NCBI GenBank assembly: GCA_007133715.1
Contig: SLMF01000218.1
Span: 1-5,894, forward strand
Origin: Planctomycetaceae bacterium
Lineage (GTDB): Bacteria > Planctomycetota > Planctomycetia > Pirellulales > Pirellulaceae
DNA: 5,894 nt
Direction of reading: 5' to 3'
Shown here: in pieces, positions 1-5,894 of the stretch
How positions within the stretch are numbered: the first letter of the stretch is position 1
How the letters are laid out: each line of letters starts with the position of its first letter
Notes under the pieces: generated by a model
Told to the model about the DNA's origin: nothing
Seen by the model: only the letters and a program-made list of their open reading frames with translations
The model's database searches: none
Translations under genes and position numbers: made by a program

Positions 1-2
1 CT

Positions 3-1355
3 GTGAGTTCACGCCGTTTCAGCCGTCGGACGTGGTTGAAGTCCGTTGTCGCGGGTGCGGGGAGTGCGATGCTGATTCCCAGCGGATCGGCTCGCGGCTA
101 CCGGGCGAACGAAGCGATCCAGGTAGGAATCATCGCGACGGGCGGTCGCGGCAGGGCGAATATGGAGGGAGTGGCCGCGTTGCCGGGAGTGAGGATCGCG
201 GCGTTGTGCGAGGTGGATCGCGGGCGTCTGCAGCAGGCGGCTCAGCGGTTCCCCGCGGCGCGTACGGATACGGATTTTCGCAGGATGCTGGACCATGCGG
301 ACGGATTGGATGCGGTGGTGGTCAGCACGCCTGATCACACGCATGCGGTGGCGGCGGTTCGGGCGATGAAACAGGGTTTGCACTGTTTTTGCGAGAAGCC
401 GTTGACGCGGAGCGTCTATGAAGCGCGGGTGATGCGTGAGGTTGCGGTGGAGAAGCAGTTGGTCACGCAGATGGGGACACCGGCGCGTGGCAACGAGAGC
501 GTCATTCGTCTGGTCGAGATCCTTCGCAGCGGGGCGTTAGGGGATCTGGTCGAGGCTCATTTTTGGACGAATCGGCCGATTTGGCCGCAGGGTTTTGATC
601 GTCCGTCGGTCGAGGATGCGGTGCCTGATTCGCTGGACTGGGAAGCCTGGATCGGTCCGGCGGCGATGCGGCCGTTTGCAGCCCGCTGGCCCGAGGGTCA
701 TCCGGTGTACGATTTACCGGACGATCAGCGTCGTGGCGGGCATGTTTACCATCCGTTTGTTTGGCGTGGTTGGTGGGATTTCGGCACGGGCGCGTTGGGC
801 GACATTGCTCCTCATCAGTGGCATTCGGCCTACTGGGGGTTGGAGTTGGGCGCACCGTCGGCGGTCGAGGTGTTGGCGACATCGGGACCGGTGACGGAGA
901 TGTTTCCGGCCGCGACCACGCTGCGATTTGATTTCCCGGCGGCGGGAGACCGTCCGGCGACCAAGATCTTTTGGTACGACGGCGGCAATTCGCCGTCGGC
1001 GGAGATGCTGGCAGGCACCACTCCTGCGCCGAACGGCTCGCTGTTGGTGGGGACCAGGGCGGTAATTGGTCCGGGTCATCAATCGATCCAGGATTTTGAA
1101 GACGTTCCCCGCACGCTGCGGCGGCCCGCAGATTTATACCGGAGTTGGGTGGATGGCATTCGCCACAACGATCCCCAGGAACCCAGCTGCGCTTTCGATT
1201 ATGCCGGGCCGTTGAACGAGGCATGCCTGCTGGGCAATATCGCCTTGAAGATGGATCAGCGAATCGAGTGGGACGCGGACGCTTTTCGTATCACCAATTC
1301 GGAACCGGCCAATCAATACCTTCACGCCGAATACCGCGCCGGTTGGGAGCTCTGA
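3..1355 (+). CDS. Tat-signal Gfo/Idh/MocA family oxidoreductase (5' end at window edge)
   Basis: NAD(P)-dependent oxidoreductase of the Gfo/Idh/MocA family, which usually acts on sugars, cyclitols or their derivatives; the substrate here cannot be read from sequence. Residues 7-13 (SRRTWLK) form a twin-arginine motif, with Trp where Phe is usual, followed by a short Ala/Gly/Val stretch (15-31), so export by the Tat system is likely. The N-terminal Rossmann domain starts near 39 with the dinucleotide loop GGRG (47-50), STPDHTH at 108-114 and the family hallmark CEKP at 130-133. The C-terminal domain carries GDIAPH (266-271), whose His lies where the family has its catalytic histidine. The end matches the planctomycete ANQY...EYRAGWEL pattern. 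At 450 residues it is full length for exported members. The start used is GTG at 3; no ribosome binding site is visible because the window begins two bases earlier, so a start further upstream is possible. tdh follows after 36 bases. Family sure, function unknown. Confidence 0.92.
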   Translation: MSSRRFSRRTWLKSVVAGAGSAMLIPSGSARGYRANEAIQVGIIATGGRGRANMEGVAALPGVRIAALCEVDRGRLQQAAQRFPAARTDTDFRRMLDHADGLDAVVVSTPDHTHAVAAVRAMKQGLHCFCEKPLTRSVYEARVMREVAVEKQLVTQMGTPARGNESVIRLVEILRSGALGDLVEAHFWTNRPIWPQGFDRPSVEDAVPDSLDWEAWIGPAAMRPFAARWPEGHPVYDLPDDQRRGGHVYHPFVWRGWWDFGTGALGDIAPHQWHSAYWGLELGAPSAVEVLATSGPVTEMFPAATTLRFDFPAAGDRPATKIFWYDGGNSPSAEMLAGTTPAPNGSLLVGTRAVIGPGHQSIQDFEDVPRTLRRPADLYRSWVDGIRHNDPQEPSCAFDYAGPLNEACLLGNIALKMDQRIEWDADAFRITNSEPANQYLHAEYRAGWEL

Positions 1356-1375
1356 GCGGTTGCCGGGCCTGCGGC

Positions 1376-1380
1376 AGGAG
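1376..1380 (+). promoter_or_regulatory. Shine-Dalgarno site of tdh
   Basis: AGGAG lies 11 bases before the ATG at 1392, in the 36-base gap after the oxidoreductase stop. The spacing is slightly long but acceptable, and it supports the chosen tdh start, which also matches the N-terminus of known Tdh proteins. No promoter is evident in this short gap. Confidence 0.6.
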
Positions 1381-1391
1381 ACAAAGCAACG

Positions 1392-2423
1392 ATGAAAGTA
1401 CTCGCCAAAAGTCGGGCTGAAAAAGGACTCTGGCTCACCGACGCTCCCGAGCCGAAGCCGGGGATCAACGACGTGCTGATCCAGATCGACCGGACGGGCA
1501 TCTGTGGTACGGACCTGCACATCTATAACTGGGACGCTTGGGCTCAGAAGACGATCCCGGTCCCCTTGGTCGTGGGGCACGAGTTTGTCGGTGAGATTGT
1601 GGAAGTCGGTTCCAATGTCTCCGATTTCTTCCCGGGGGATATTGTCAGCGGCGAGGGCCATGTGGTCTGCGGGCGGTGCCGGAACTGTCTGGCCGGACGC
1701 CGCCATCTGTGTGCCGATACCAAGGGCATCGGGGTGAACCGCCCGGGGGCCTTTGCCGAGTACCTGTCCCTGCCGATGACCAACGTTTGGCACCATGATG
1801 CCGCGATCGATCGTGATGTGGCCTCGATCTTCGATCCCTTCGGCAATGCCGTCCATACGGCCTTGTCTTTCCCGGTGCTGGGCGAGGATGTGTTGATCAC
1901 CGGCGCCGGGCCGATCGGGCTGATGGCCATCGCGGTGGTCAAGCACGCCGGCTGCCGCCACGTGGTGGTGACGGATGTCAATCCCTGGCGGCTGGAATTG
2001 GCTCGCAAAATGGGGGCCACGCTGGCTCTGGACGCCCGGCAGCAGCGGATCGCCGATGCGCAGAAACAGTTGGGGATGGTCGAAGGCTTCGATGTGGGGC
2101 TGGAAATGTCGGGCAATCCGTCCGCCTTCGCGGAGATGATCGCCAACATGTGCCATGGTGGAAAAATTGCCATGCTGGGGATCCCGGGAGAGTCGATGGC
2201 CATCGATTGGAACACCGTGGTCTTCAATATGTTGACGATCAAGGGCATCTATGGCCGGGAGATGTACGAGACGTGGTACAAGATGACGGTGATGCTGCAG
2301 AGCGGTTTGGACATCGGGCCGGTGATCACCCACCGTCTGCACTACACGGAATTCGAGCAGGGATTTGAGGTAATGACGTCGGGCGAATCGGGCAAGGTGA
2401 TCCTATATTGGAAAGACGAATGA
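1392..2423 (+). CDS. tdh: L-threonine 3-dehydrogenase
   Basis: Cytosolic zinc-dependent medium-chain dehydrogenase that oxidises L-threonine with NAD+ to 2-amino-3-oxobutanoate, the first step of threonine breakdown to glycine plus acetyl-CoA. The 343 residues match the usual length (341 in E. coli) and align nearly without gaps from residue 1. Catalytic-zinc ligands are present: Cys38 in GICGTDLH and His63-Glu64 in GHEFVGE. The four structural-zinc cysteines are at 93, 96, 99 and 107. The NAD-binding loop GAGPIG is at 171-176, and Asp195 at the end of the second Rossmann strand indicates NAD+ rather than NADP+. The Tdh-typical segments YNWDAW (45-50), IFDPFGNAVHTA (146-157) and KGIYGREMYETWYKM separate it from other alcohol and sorbitol dehydrogenases. 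The usual partner kbl, for 2-amino-3-ketobutyrate CoA ligase, is not adjacent on either side. The next gene begins four bases after the stop. Confidence 0.97.
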   Translation: MKVLAKSRAEKGLWLTDAPEPKPGINDVLIQIDRTGICGTDLHIYNWDAWAQKTIPVPLVVGHEFVGEIVEVGSNVSDFFPGDIVSGEGHVVCGRCRNCLAGRRHLCADTKGIGVNRPGAFAEYLSLPMTNVWHHDAAIDRDVASIFDPFGNAVHTALSFPVLGEDVLITGAGPIGLMAIAVVKHAGCRHVVVTDVNPWRLELARKMGATLALDARQQRIADAQKQLGMVEGFDVGLEMSGNPSAFAEMIANMCHGGKIAMLGIPGESMAIDWNTVVFNMLTIKGIYGREMYETWYKMTVMLQSGLDIGPVITHRLHYTEFEQGFEVMTSGESGKVILYWKDE

Positions 2424-2427
2424 CGCC

Positions 2428-3987
2428 ATGTCGGGGCTTTGGCAGGCCTTCCGTGATGCCGGTCTGCTTCCGGATCCGCCGGGCGACGAGTTTTGTCTGC
2501 CTGCTCCGGAGTGGGGGTGTGATGTCTTGGATTCACTGCTCACGATCTGGCGGAACCGTGAGCGGGCTTGCCAGGGGGCGGCTACTCGCAGTCGCGGGCG
2601 GGTCGTGCGGCGGTTAGAGCAGTGGCAATCGCAGGGTGCCCGGCTGACGTGGGGTGTCCCCGACGCGGCGGTCGGCAGGGCTTGGCTGGGCTGCCGCTTG
2701 GCTTGGTGGCCGCAGGGCGTACCCTCGGGGCGACGGATCGGTCTGGTCAGCTCCCGTTTGGGACGCGATCTCAGCCAGCGGCAGCCATGGTTTGCCGCGT
2801 TGCGGACCGCCTGTTTGCACGTGGATGCCCGCCACGATCACTTGGTGACTGCCCAATCGATCACGACCCAACGCTATGTACAACGTGCTGCCCAGTTATT
2901 CGGGATCGAGGTATTTGAGATCGTGGTGGGGGAGGACGGGAGAGTCGGCAGCGGTCGGCGGTGGGGTCACGCCGTGTTAGGCTCGGGCCCCGAGCAGCCG
3001 GTTCCCCGGCCCCGCGTGTCGTTCGCGCCCCTACCCGCATCGTCCCAGCCGCCGGACGCTCCCTTCCTGGTCGACCTGCCGCTGGCAGATCGTGCGGTGG
3101 TGGCGCTCAGCGAACGTCTGATCGTGCTCTCAGCCCGCCCGCGGGGCAACGTGCAACGGCTGGTCGACCAGCGTTTGCAGGAGCCGGGCTTTCCCGCGGC
3201 CAGTGTCTACTTGGCCTTGGGGCCGCACTTGGTTCCGCCGGATTTTGCCCAACCCTGGATGGCATCGGGGGCTGTCGGCTGGCATCTGCACCCCCCGGTA
3301 TCAGAGCAAGGTGACGCGTCCCCAGCCCCTTGGAACGTCGCCCGACCCCGGACTCGCTCCGCACCGATCCGCAAACTACCGCATCGCCAGGACTGGTCGC
3401 TGCTCACCCACTGGACCCGCCAACAAGCGGGACCTTGGCCGGATCAATCGCCGGACGACTACTTCGATGACCTCATTCTGGACCGAGGGGGAGCCGATCA
3501 TTCTGCTTTGGCCGCGCTTTGCCGGATCGTAAGAACCCGCCGATTGTTGGCAACCAATACCTTAATTCGCGGAGGATCACGGATGGTCTGTTTTACGGAA
3601 GTTCCGCTGGAGCAGCTTCCCCATTTGCGTGCCTTTCGCAGCCATTTGTCGCGTTGGGACTTCGAATTGTACGGCATCTGCATCGACCGGAGCTGGCTGG
3701 AGCAGAGTGGGGGGTGCCCGGTCCGATATGGGGAGCCGGACGAATGGCACAGGCTGCCCGAGTCGGAACGTCCGTATTTCCAGCCGCGGTTTTCACGCAA
3801 TCGTGGGGGTGAGCCCGTCGACTGGTCGATCGAACGCGAATGGCGGCATCCGGGCGACTTGTCGCTGGAACAGCTGCCCGCGGATGCGGCCCTGGTCTTT
3901 GTGCCAGAAGTAGGCGAAGCGCGAAAGATCGCCACAATCAGTCCCTGGCCCGTCATCGTTCTCCCGTCCGGTACCTCCCGGTACTGA
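2428..3987 (+). CDS. Uncharacterised protein; possible SLOG-like N-terminal and AbiGi/DUF2971-like C-terminal domains
   Basis: I do not recognise this 519-residue protein as a named gene. It starts at ATG 2428, four bases after the tdh stop, with only a weak GGAAAG 12 bases before it, so translation may be coupled to tdh. It has no signal peptide or membrane segment and is probably cytosolic. Three parts are visible. Residues about 103-270 resemble a Rossmann-like nucleotide-binding fold: a strand-loop IGLVSSRLGR (104-113), a helix-strand VQRAAQLFGIEVFEIVV (151-167), then ADRAVVALSERLIVLSARPRGN (220-241), reminiscent of the 'sD..ivl..g.G' part of SLOG/LOG/DprA proteins, but lacking the LOG motif PGGxGT. 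Proline-rich linkers lie at 188-213 and 289-314. Residues about 322-519 carry MVCFTEVPL (386-394), YGICIDRSWL (415-424), CPVRYG (430-435), WSIEREWR (466-473) and GDLSL (476-480), in an order resembling AbiGi/DUF2971-type proteins. The gene is certain to be real (long intact frame, tight packing); the domain calls are weak inferences. Confidence 0.85.
   Translation: MSGLWQAFRDAGLLPDPPGDEFCLPAPEWGCDVLDSLLTIWRNRERACQGAATRSRGRVVRRLEQWQSQGARLTWGVPDAAVGRAWLGCRLAWWPQGVPSGRRIGLVSSRLGRDLSQRQPWFAALRTACLHVDARHDHLVTAQSITTQRYVQRAAQLFGIEVFEIVVGEDGRVGSGRRWGHAVLGSGPEQPVPRPRVSFAPLPASSQPPDAPFLVDLPLADRAVVALSERLIVLSARPRGNVQRLVDQRLQEPGFPAASVYLALGPHLVPPDFAQPWMASGAVGWHLHPPVSEQGDASPAPWNVARPRTRSAPIRKLPHRQDWSLLTHWTRQQAGPWPDQSPDDYFDDLILDRGGADHSALAALCRIVRTRRLLATNTLIRGGSRMVCFTEVPLEQLPHLRAFRSHLSRWDFELYGICIDRSWLEQSGGCPVRYGEPDEWHRLPESERPYFQPRFSRNRGGEPVDWSIEREWRHPGDLSLEQLPADAALVFVPEVGEARKIATISPWPVIVLPSGTSRY
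3969..3986 (+). other. Small inverted repeat at the end of the uncharacterised gene
   Basis: GTACC (3971-3975) and GGTAC (3980-3984) can pair around a four-base TCCC loop. The stem extends by a G-T wobble and a C-G pair to 3969/3986, so it covers the last codons and most of the stop codon. It is followed by AAAA rather than a T-run, so it is not a standard rho-independent terminator. The 3' arm touches the proposed -35 box of aceE. It may be chance. Confidence 0.3.
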
Positions 3988-4012
3988 AAAACGAGCCGAT
4001 TTGGGCTATAGT
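3984..4012 (+). promoter_or_regulatory. Putative sigma70-type promoter of aceE
   Basis: The -10 candidate TATAGT (4007-4012) matches the TATAAT consensus at five of six positions. Seventeen bases upstream lies CTGAAA (3984-3989), which matches TTGACA at four of six and overlaps the stop codon of the previous gene. Transcription would begin near 4019 and leave a leader of about 44 bases before the ATG at 4063. Position and spacing fit well, but the calls rest on consensus matching only. Confidence 0.5.
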
Positions 4013-4048
4013 GTTAGACGAAAACTCTCGATGCTGATTACCTCGTTC

Positions 4049-4054
4049 AAGGTG
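4049..4054 (+). promoter_or_regulatory. Shine-Dalgarno site of aceE
   Basis: AAGGTG lies eight bases before ATG 4063. It favours this start over the in-frame GTG at 4054, which overlaps the site. An in-frame TAG at 4015 limits how far upstream the gene could start. Confidence 0.65.
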
Positions 4055-4062
4055 TGGAACTG

Positions 4063-5894
4063 ATGCCCGACACGGAAACCCTGACTTCTGCCGATCCGAC
4101 TGCGGGACCGATCGTCCGTTCACCCGCGCAACCCCCCGATTCGGACCCCTCGGAAACGGCCGAATGGCTCGAATCATTGGAGTACGTCCTCCGCAGCAAA
4201 GGCCCCGAACGCGTCAAGTACCTCTTGTCGGCGTTGGAACGCAAATCGCGGGGGGCGGGGGTCGAGTTGCCCATGGCGATGAACACGCCCTACATCAACA
4301 CGATCCCGGCGGAGAAGCAACCCGTCTATCCGGGTAATCGCGAAATCGAACGCCGCATCAAGAGCATCATTCGTTGGAACGCGATGGCGATGGTGGTGCG
4401 GGCCAACAAGCAATTCGACGGAATTGGCGGGCATATCTCGTCGTTCGCCTCCTCGGCCACGCTCTACGAGGTCGGTTTCAACCACTTCTTTCGCGGGCGG
4501 GGTGAAAGTGGTTTCGATGGCGATCTGATTTACTTCCAGGGCCATGCTTCGCCCGGCATGTACGCCCGCGCCTTCCTCGAAGGTCGCTTGAACGAACAGC
4601 ACTTGAACAACTTCCGCCGGGAACTGCAGCAGGAACCCGGACTGTCGTCCTACCCCCACCCCTGGCTCATGCCTGGCTTTTGGCAATTCCCCACCGTCTC
4701 GATGGGCCTGGCACCCATCATGGCCATCTATCAGGCGCGGTTCAATGTCTACCTGCAGGACCGGGGCATCAAGGACACCAGCCGCCAGAAAACATGGGCC
4801 TTTTTGGGGGATGGTGAATGCGATGAGCCGGAATCGTTGGGCGCCATCACGCTGGCCGCTCGCGAGAAGCTGGACAACCTGATTTTCGTCATCAACTGTA
4901 ACCTGCAGCGTCTGGACGGTCCGGTCCGGGGCAATGGCAAGATCATTCAGGAGTTGGAGGCGTTGTTCCGCGGGGCGGGCTGGAACGTCATCAAGGTGAT
5001 ATGGGGGGACGATTGGAACCCGTTGCTGGAGAAGGATCAGAGCGGTCTACTGGCTCGGCGGATGGACGAGGTGGTGGACGGTCAGTATCAGAAGTACACG
5101 GCGATGCCGGGGGCGTATATTCGCGAGCATTTTTTCGGGAAATACCCCGAGTTATTAAAGCTCGTGGCCCGTTTTTCGGATGAGAAACTGGAGCGAATGC
5201 GACGGGGCGGGCACGATCCGGAGAAGGTGTATGCGGCCTACGAGGCGGCCTTGCGCAGCGTGGGGCGCCCGACGGTGATCCTGGCCAAGACGATCAAGGG
5301 CTATGGGCTGGGCGAAGCGGGTGAGGGCCGCAACATTGCCCACAACAAGAAGAAGGCCAATGAAGAAGAGTTGCGGGAATTTCGCAGCCGGTTCGGGATC
5401 CCCATTTCGGACGCGGATTTGGCCAAAGCCCCCTTCTATCGGCCTGCGGAAGACAGCCCGGAAATCCGTTACTTGAAGAAATGCCGCGATGCGTTGGGAG
5501 GGCCGCTGCCTTGCCGATCGACCGAAATCCCGCGAATCGAAGTTCCCGCCATCCAAGATTACAAGGAGTTCTTCGGCGGAAGTCGGGGCAAGGAGATGTC
5601 CACCACCATGGGCTTCGTCCGCTTGTTGGGCAAACTGTGCCGCGATGCGAAAATCGGCAAGTACGTCGTGCCGATCGTGCCGGATGAGTCGCGGACGTTC
5701 GGAATGGAGGGCATGTTCCGCAAAATCGGCATTTACGCCCACGGCGGCCAGCTGTACGAGCCGGTCGATTCCGAACAGCTGATGTACTACAAAGAAGCGC
5801 AGGACGGCCAGATTCTGGAAGAAGGGATCACCGAAGCCGGCTCGATGTCCTCCTTCATCGCCGCCGGCACCGCCTACTGCAACCACGGCGTCAA
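4063..5894 (+). CDS. aceE: Pyruvate dehydrogenase E1 component, homodimeric type (3' end cut by window)
   Basis: Thiamine-diphosphate-dependent E1 subunit of the pyruvate dehydrogenase complex: it decarboxylates pyruvate and passes the acetyl group to the lipoyl domain of E2. The frame stays open from 4063 to the window edge, 610 codons of about 890-900 expected (887 in E. coli). It aligns almost without gaps to E. coli AceE with an offset of 16-20 residues. The cofactor motif is GDGECDEPES from 249, with Mg ligands Asp250, Asn280 and Gln282 (INCNLQRLDGP). His124 (GGHISSF), the HFFGKYPE segment (356-363), NIAH with His427, the DESRTFGMEG loop (541-550) and Glu587 in ILEEGI, equivalent to the catalytic Glu571, are all present. 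About 18 extra Pro/Asp/Thr-rich residues precede the E2-contacting N-terminal helix, which starts at DPSETAEWLES (28-38). The missing part is the C-terminal third. An aceF (E2) gene would be expected downstream, but it is not in view. It appears to have its own promoter and ribosome binding site. Confidence 0.97.
   Translation, partial: MPDTETLTSADPTAGPIVRSPAQPPDSDPSETAEWLESLEYVLRSKGPERVKYLLSALERKSRGAGVELPMAMNTPYINTIPAEKQPVYPGNREIERRIKSIIRWNAMAMVVRANKQFDGIGGHISSFASSATLYEVGFNHFFRGRGESGFDGDLIYFQGHASPGMYARAFLEGRLNEQHLNNFRRELQQEPGLSSYPHPWLMPGFWQFPTVSMGLAPIMAIYQARFNVYLQDRGIKDTSRQKTWAFLGDGECDEPESLGAITLAAREKLDNLIFVINCNLQRLDGPVRGNGKIIQELEALFRGAGWNVIKVIWGDDWNPLLEKDQSGLLARRMDEVVDGQYQKYTAMPGAYIREHFFGKYPELLKLVARFSDEKLERMRRGGHDPEKVYAAYEAALRSVGRPTVILAKTIKGYGLGEAGEGRNIAHNKKKANEEELREFRSRFGIPISDADLAKAPFYRPAEDSPEIRYLKKCRDALGGPLPCRSTEIPRIEVPAIQDYKEFFGGSRGKEMSTTMGFVRLLGKLCRDAKIGKYVVPIVPDESRTFGMEGMFRKIGIYAHGGQLYEPVDSEQLMYYKEAQDGQILEEGITEAGSMSSFIAAGTAYCNHGV

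Noticed and set aside
1356..1391. Promoter between the oxidoreductase and tdh
   Set aside because: The 36 bases hold a Shine-Dalgarno site but no convincing -10/-35 pair.
1134..2342. 402-residue open frame on the minus strand
   Set aside because: It lies opposite the end of the first oxidoreductase and nearly all of tdh. Tdh is certain from its zinc and NAD motifs, and the minus-strand product is His/Asp/Arg-rich with no family resemblance: a GC-rich shadow frame.
2408..2617. Small frame overlapping the tdh end, with an ATGA start/stop overlap at 2420
   Set aside because: The ATGA overlap looks like coupling, but its frame closes after 69 codons with an Arg/Gly-rich product, while the frame from ATG 2428 runs 519 residues.
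3969..3990. Rho-independent terminator after the uncharacterised gene
   Set aside because: A hairpin is possible, but it is followed by A residues, not a T-run, and it overlaps the stop codon.
4174..4686. 170-residue open frame on the minus strand
   Set aside because: It is antisense to the conserved N-terminal part of aceE and is explained by codon bias.
5155..5886. 243-residue open frame on the minus strand
   Set aside because: It is opposite aceE, whose alignment is continuous through this stretch, and it has no recognisable motif.

Overview
The window is GC-rich bacterial chromosome (about 60% by eye), densely packed, with all four genes on the + strand. It probably comes from a planctomycete, likely a Pirellula/Rhodopirellula-type lineage. 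The main clue is the first gene: a Gfo/Idh/MocA oxidoreductase with an N-terminal twin-arginine signal and the closing pattern 'ANQYLHAEYRAGWEL', typical of the large exported oxidoreductase families of that phylum. This is an inference from protein style; the window holds no marker gene.

Layout: (1) 3-1355, Tat-type Gfo/Idh/MocA oxidoreductase, with its 5' end at or beyond the window edge; (2) 1392-2423, L-threonine 3-dehydrogenase (tdh), complete with all zinc and NAD motifs; (3) 2428-3987, a 519-residue protein I cannot name, starting four bases after the tdh stop; (4) a 75-base gap with a plausible sigma70-type promoter and a good Shine-Dalgarno; (5) 4063 to the window end, the first 610 codons of aceE, the homodimeric-type pyruvate dehydrogenase E1 subunit, running off the right edge. 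No stretch over 300 bases lacks a gene. I see no tRNA, rRNA, mobile element or CRISPR array.

Genes 1-3 are spaced 36 and 4 bases apart and could be one transcript; aceE seems to have its own promoter. Tdh oxidises threonine to 2-amino-3-oxobutanoate, which Kbl normally cleaves to glycine and acetyl-CoA. AceE makes acetyl-CoA from pyruvate with its E2/E3 partners. Both genes thus lie near acetyl-CoA supply, but kbl is not in the window and no functional link is shown.

The most interesting item is the 519-residue protein. Its first half has a weak nucleotide-binding Rossmann pattern resembling SLOG/LOG/DprA proteins. Its last 190 residues carry motifs resembling the AbiGi/DUF2971 families, some of which are linked to phage abortive infection. 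Both assignments are by eye and unverified.
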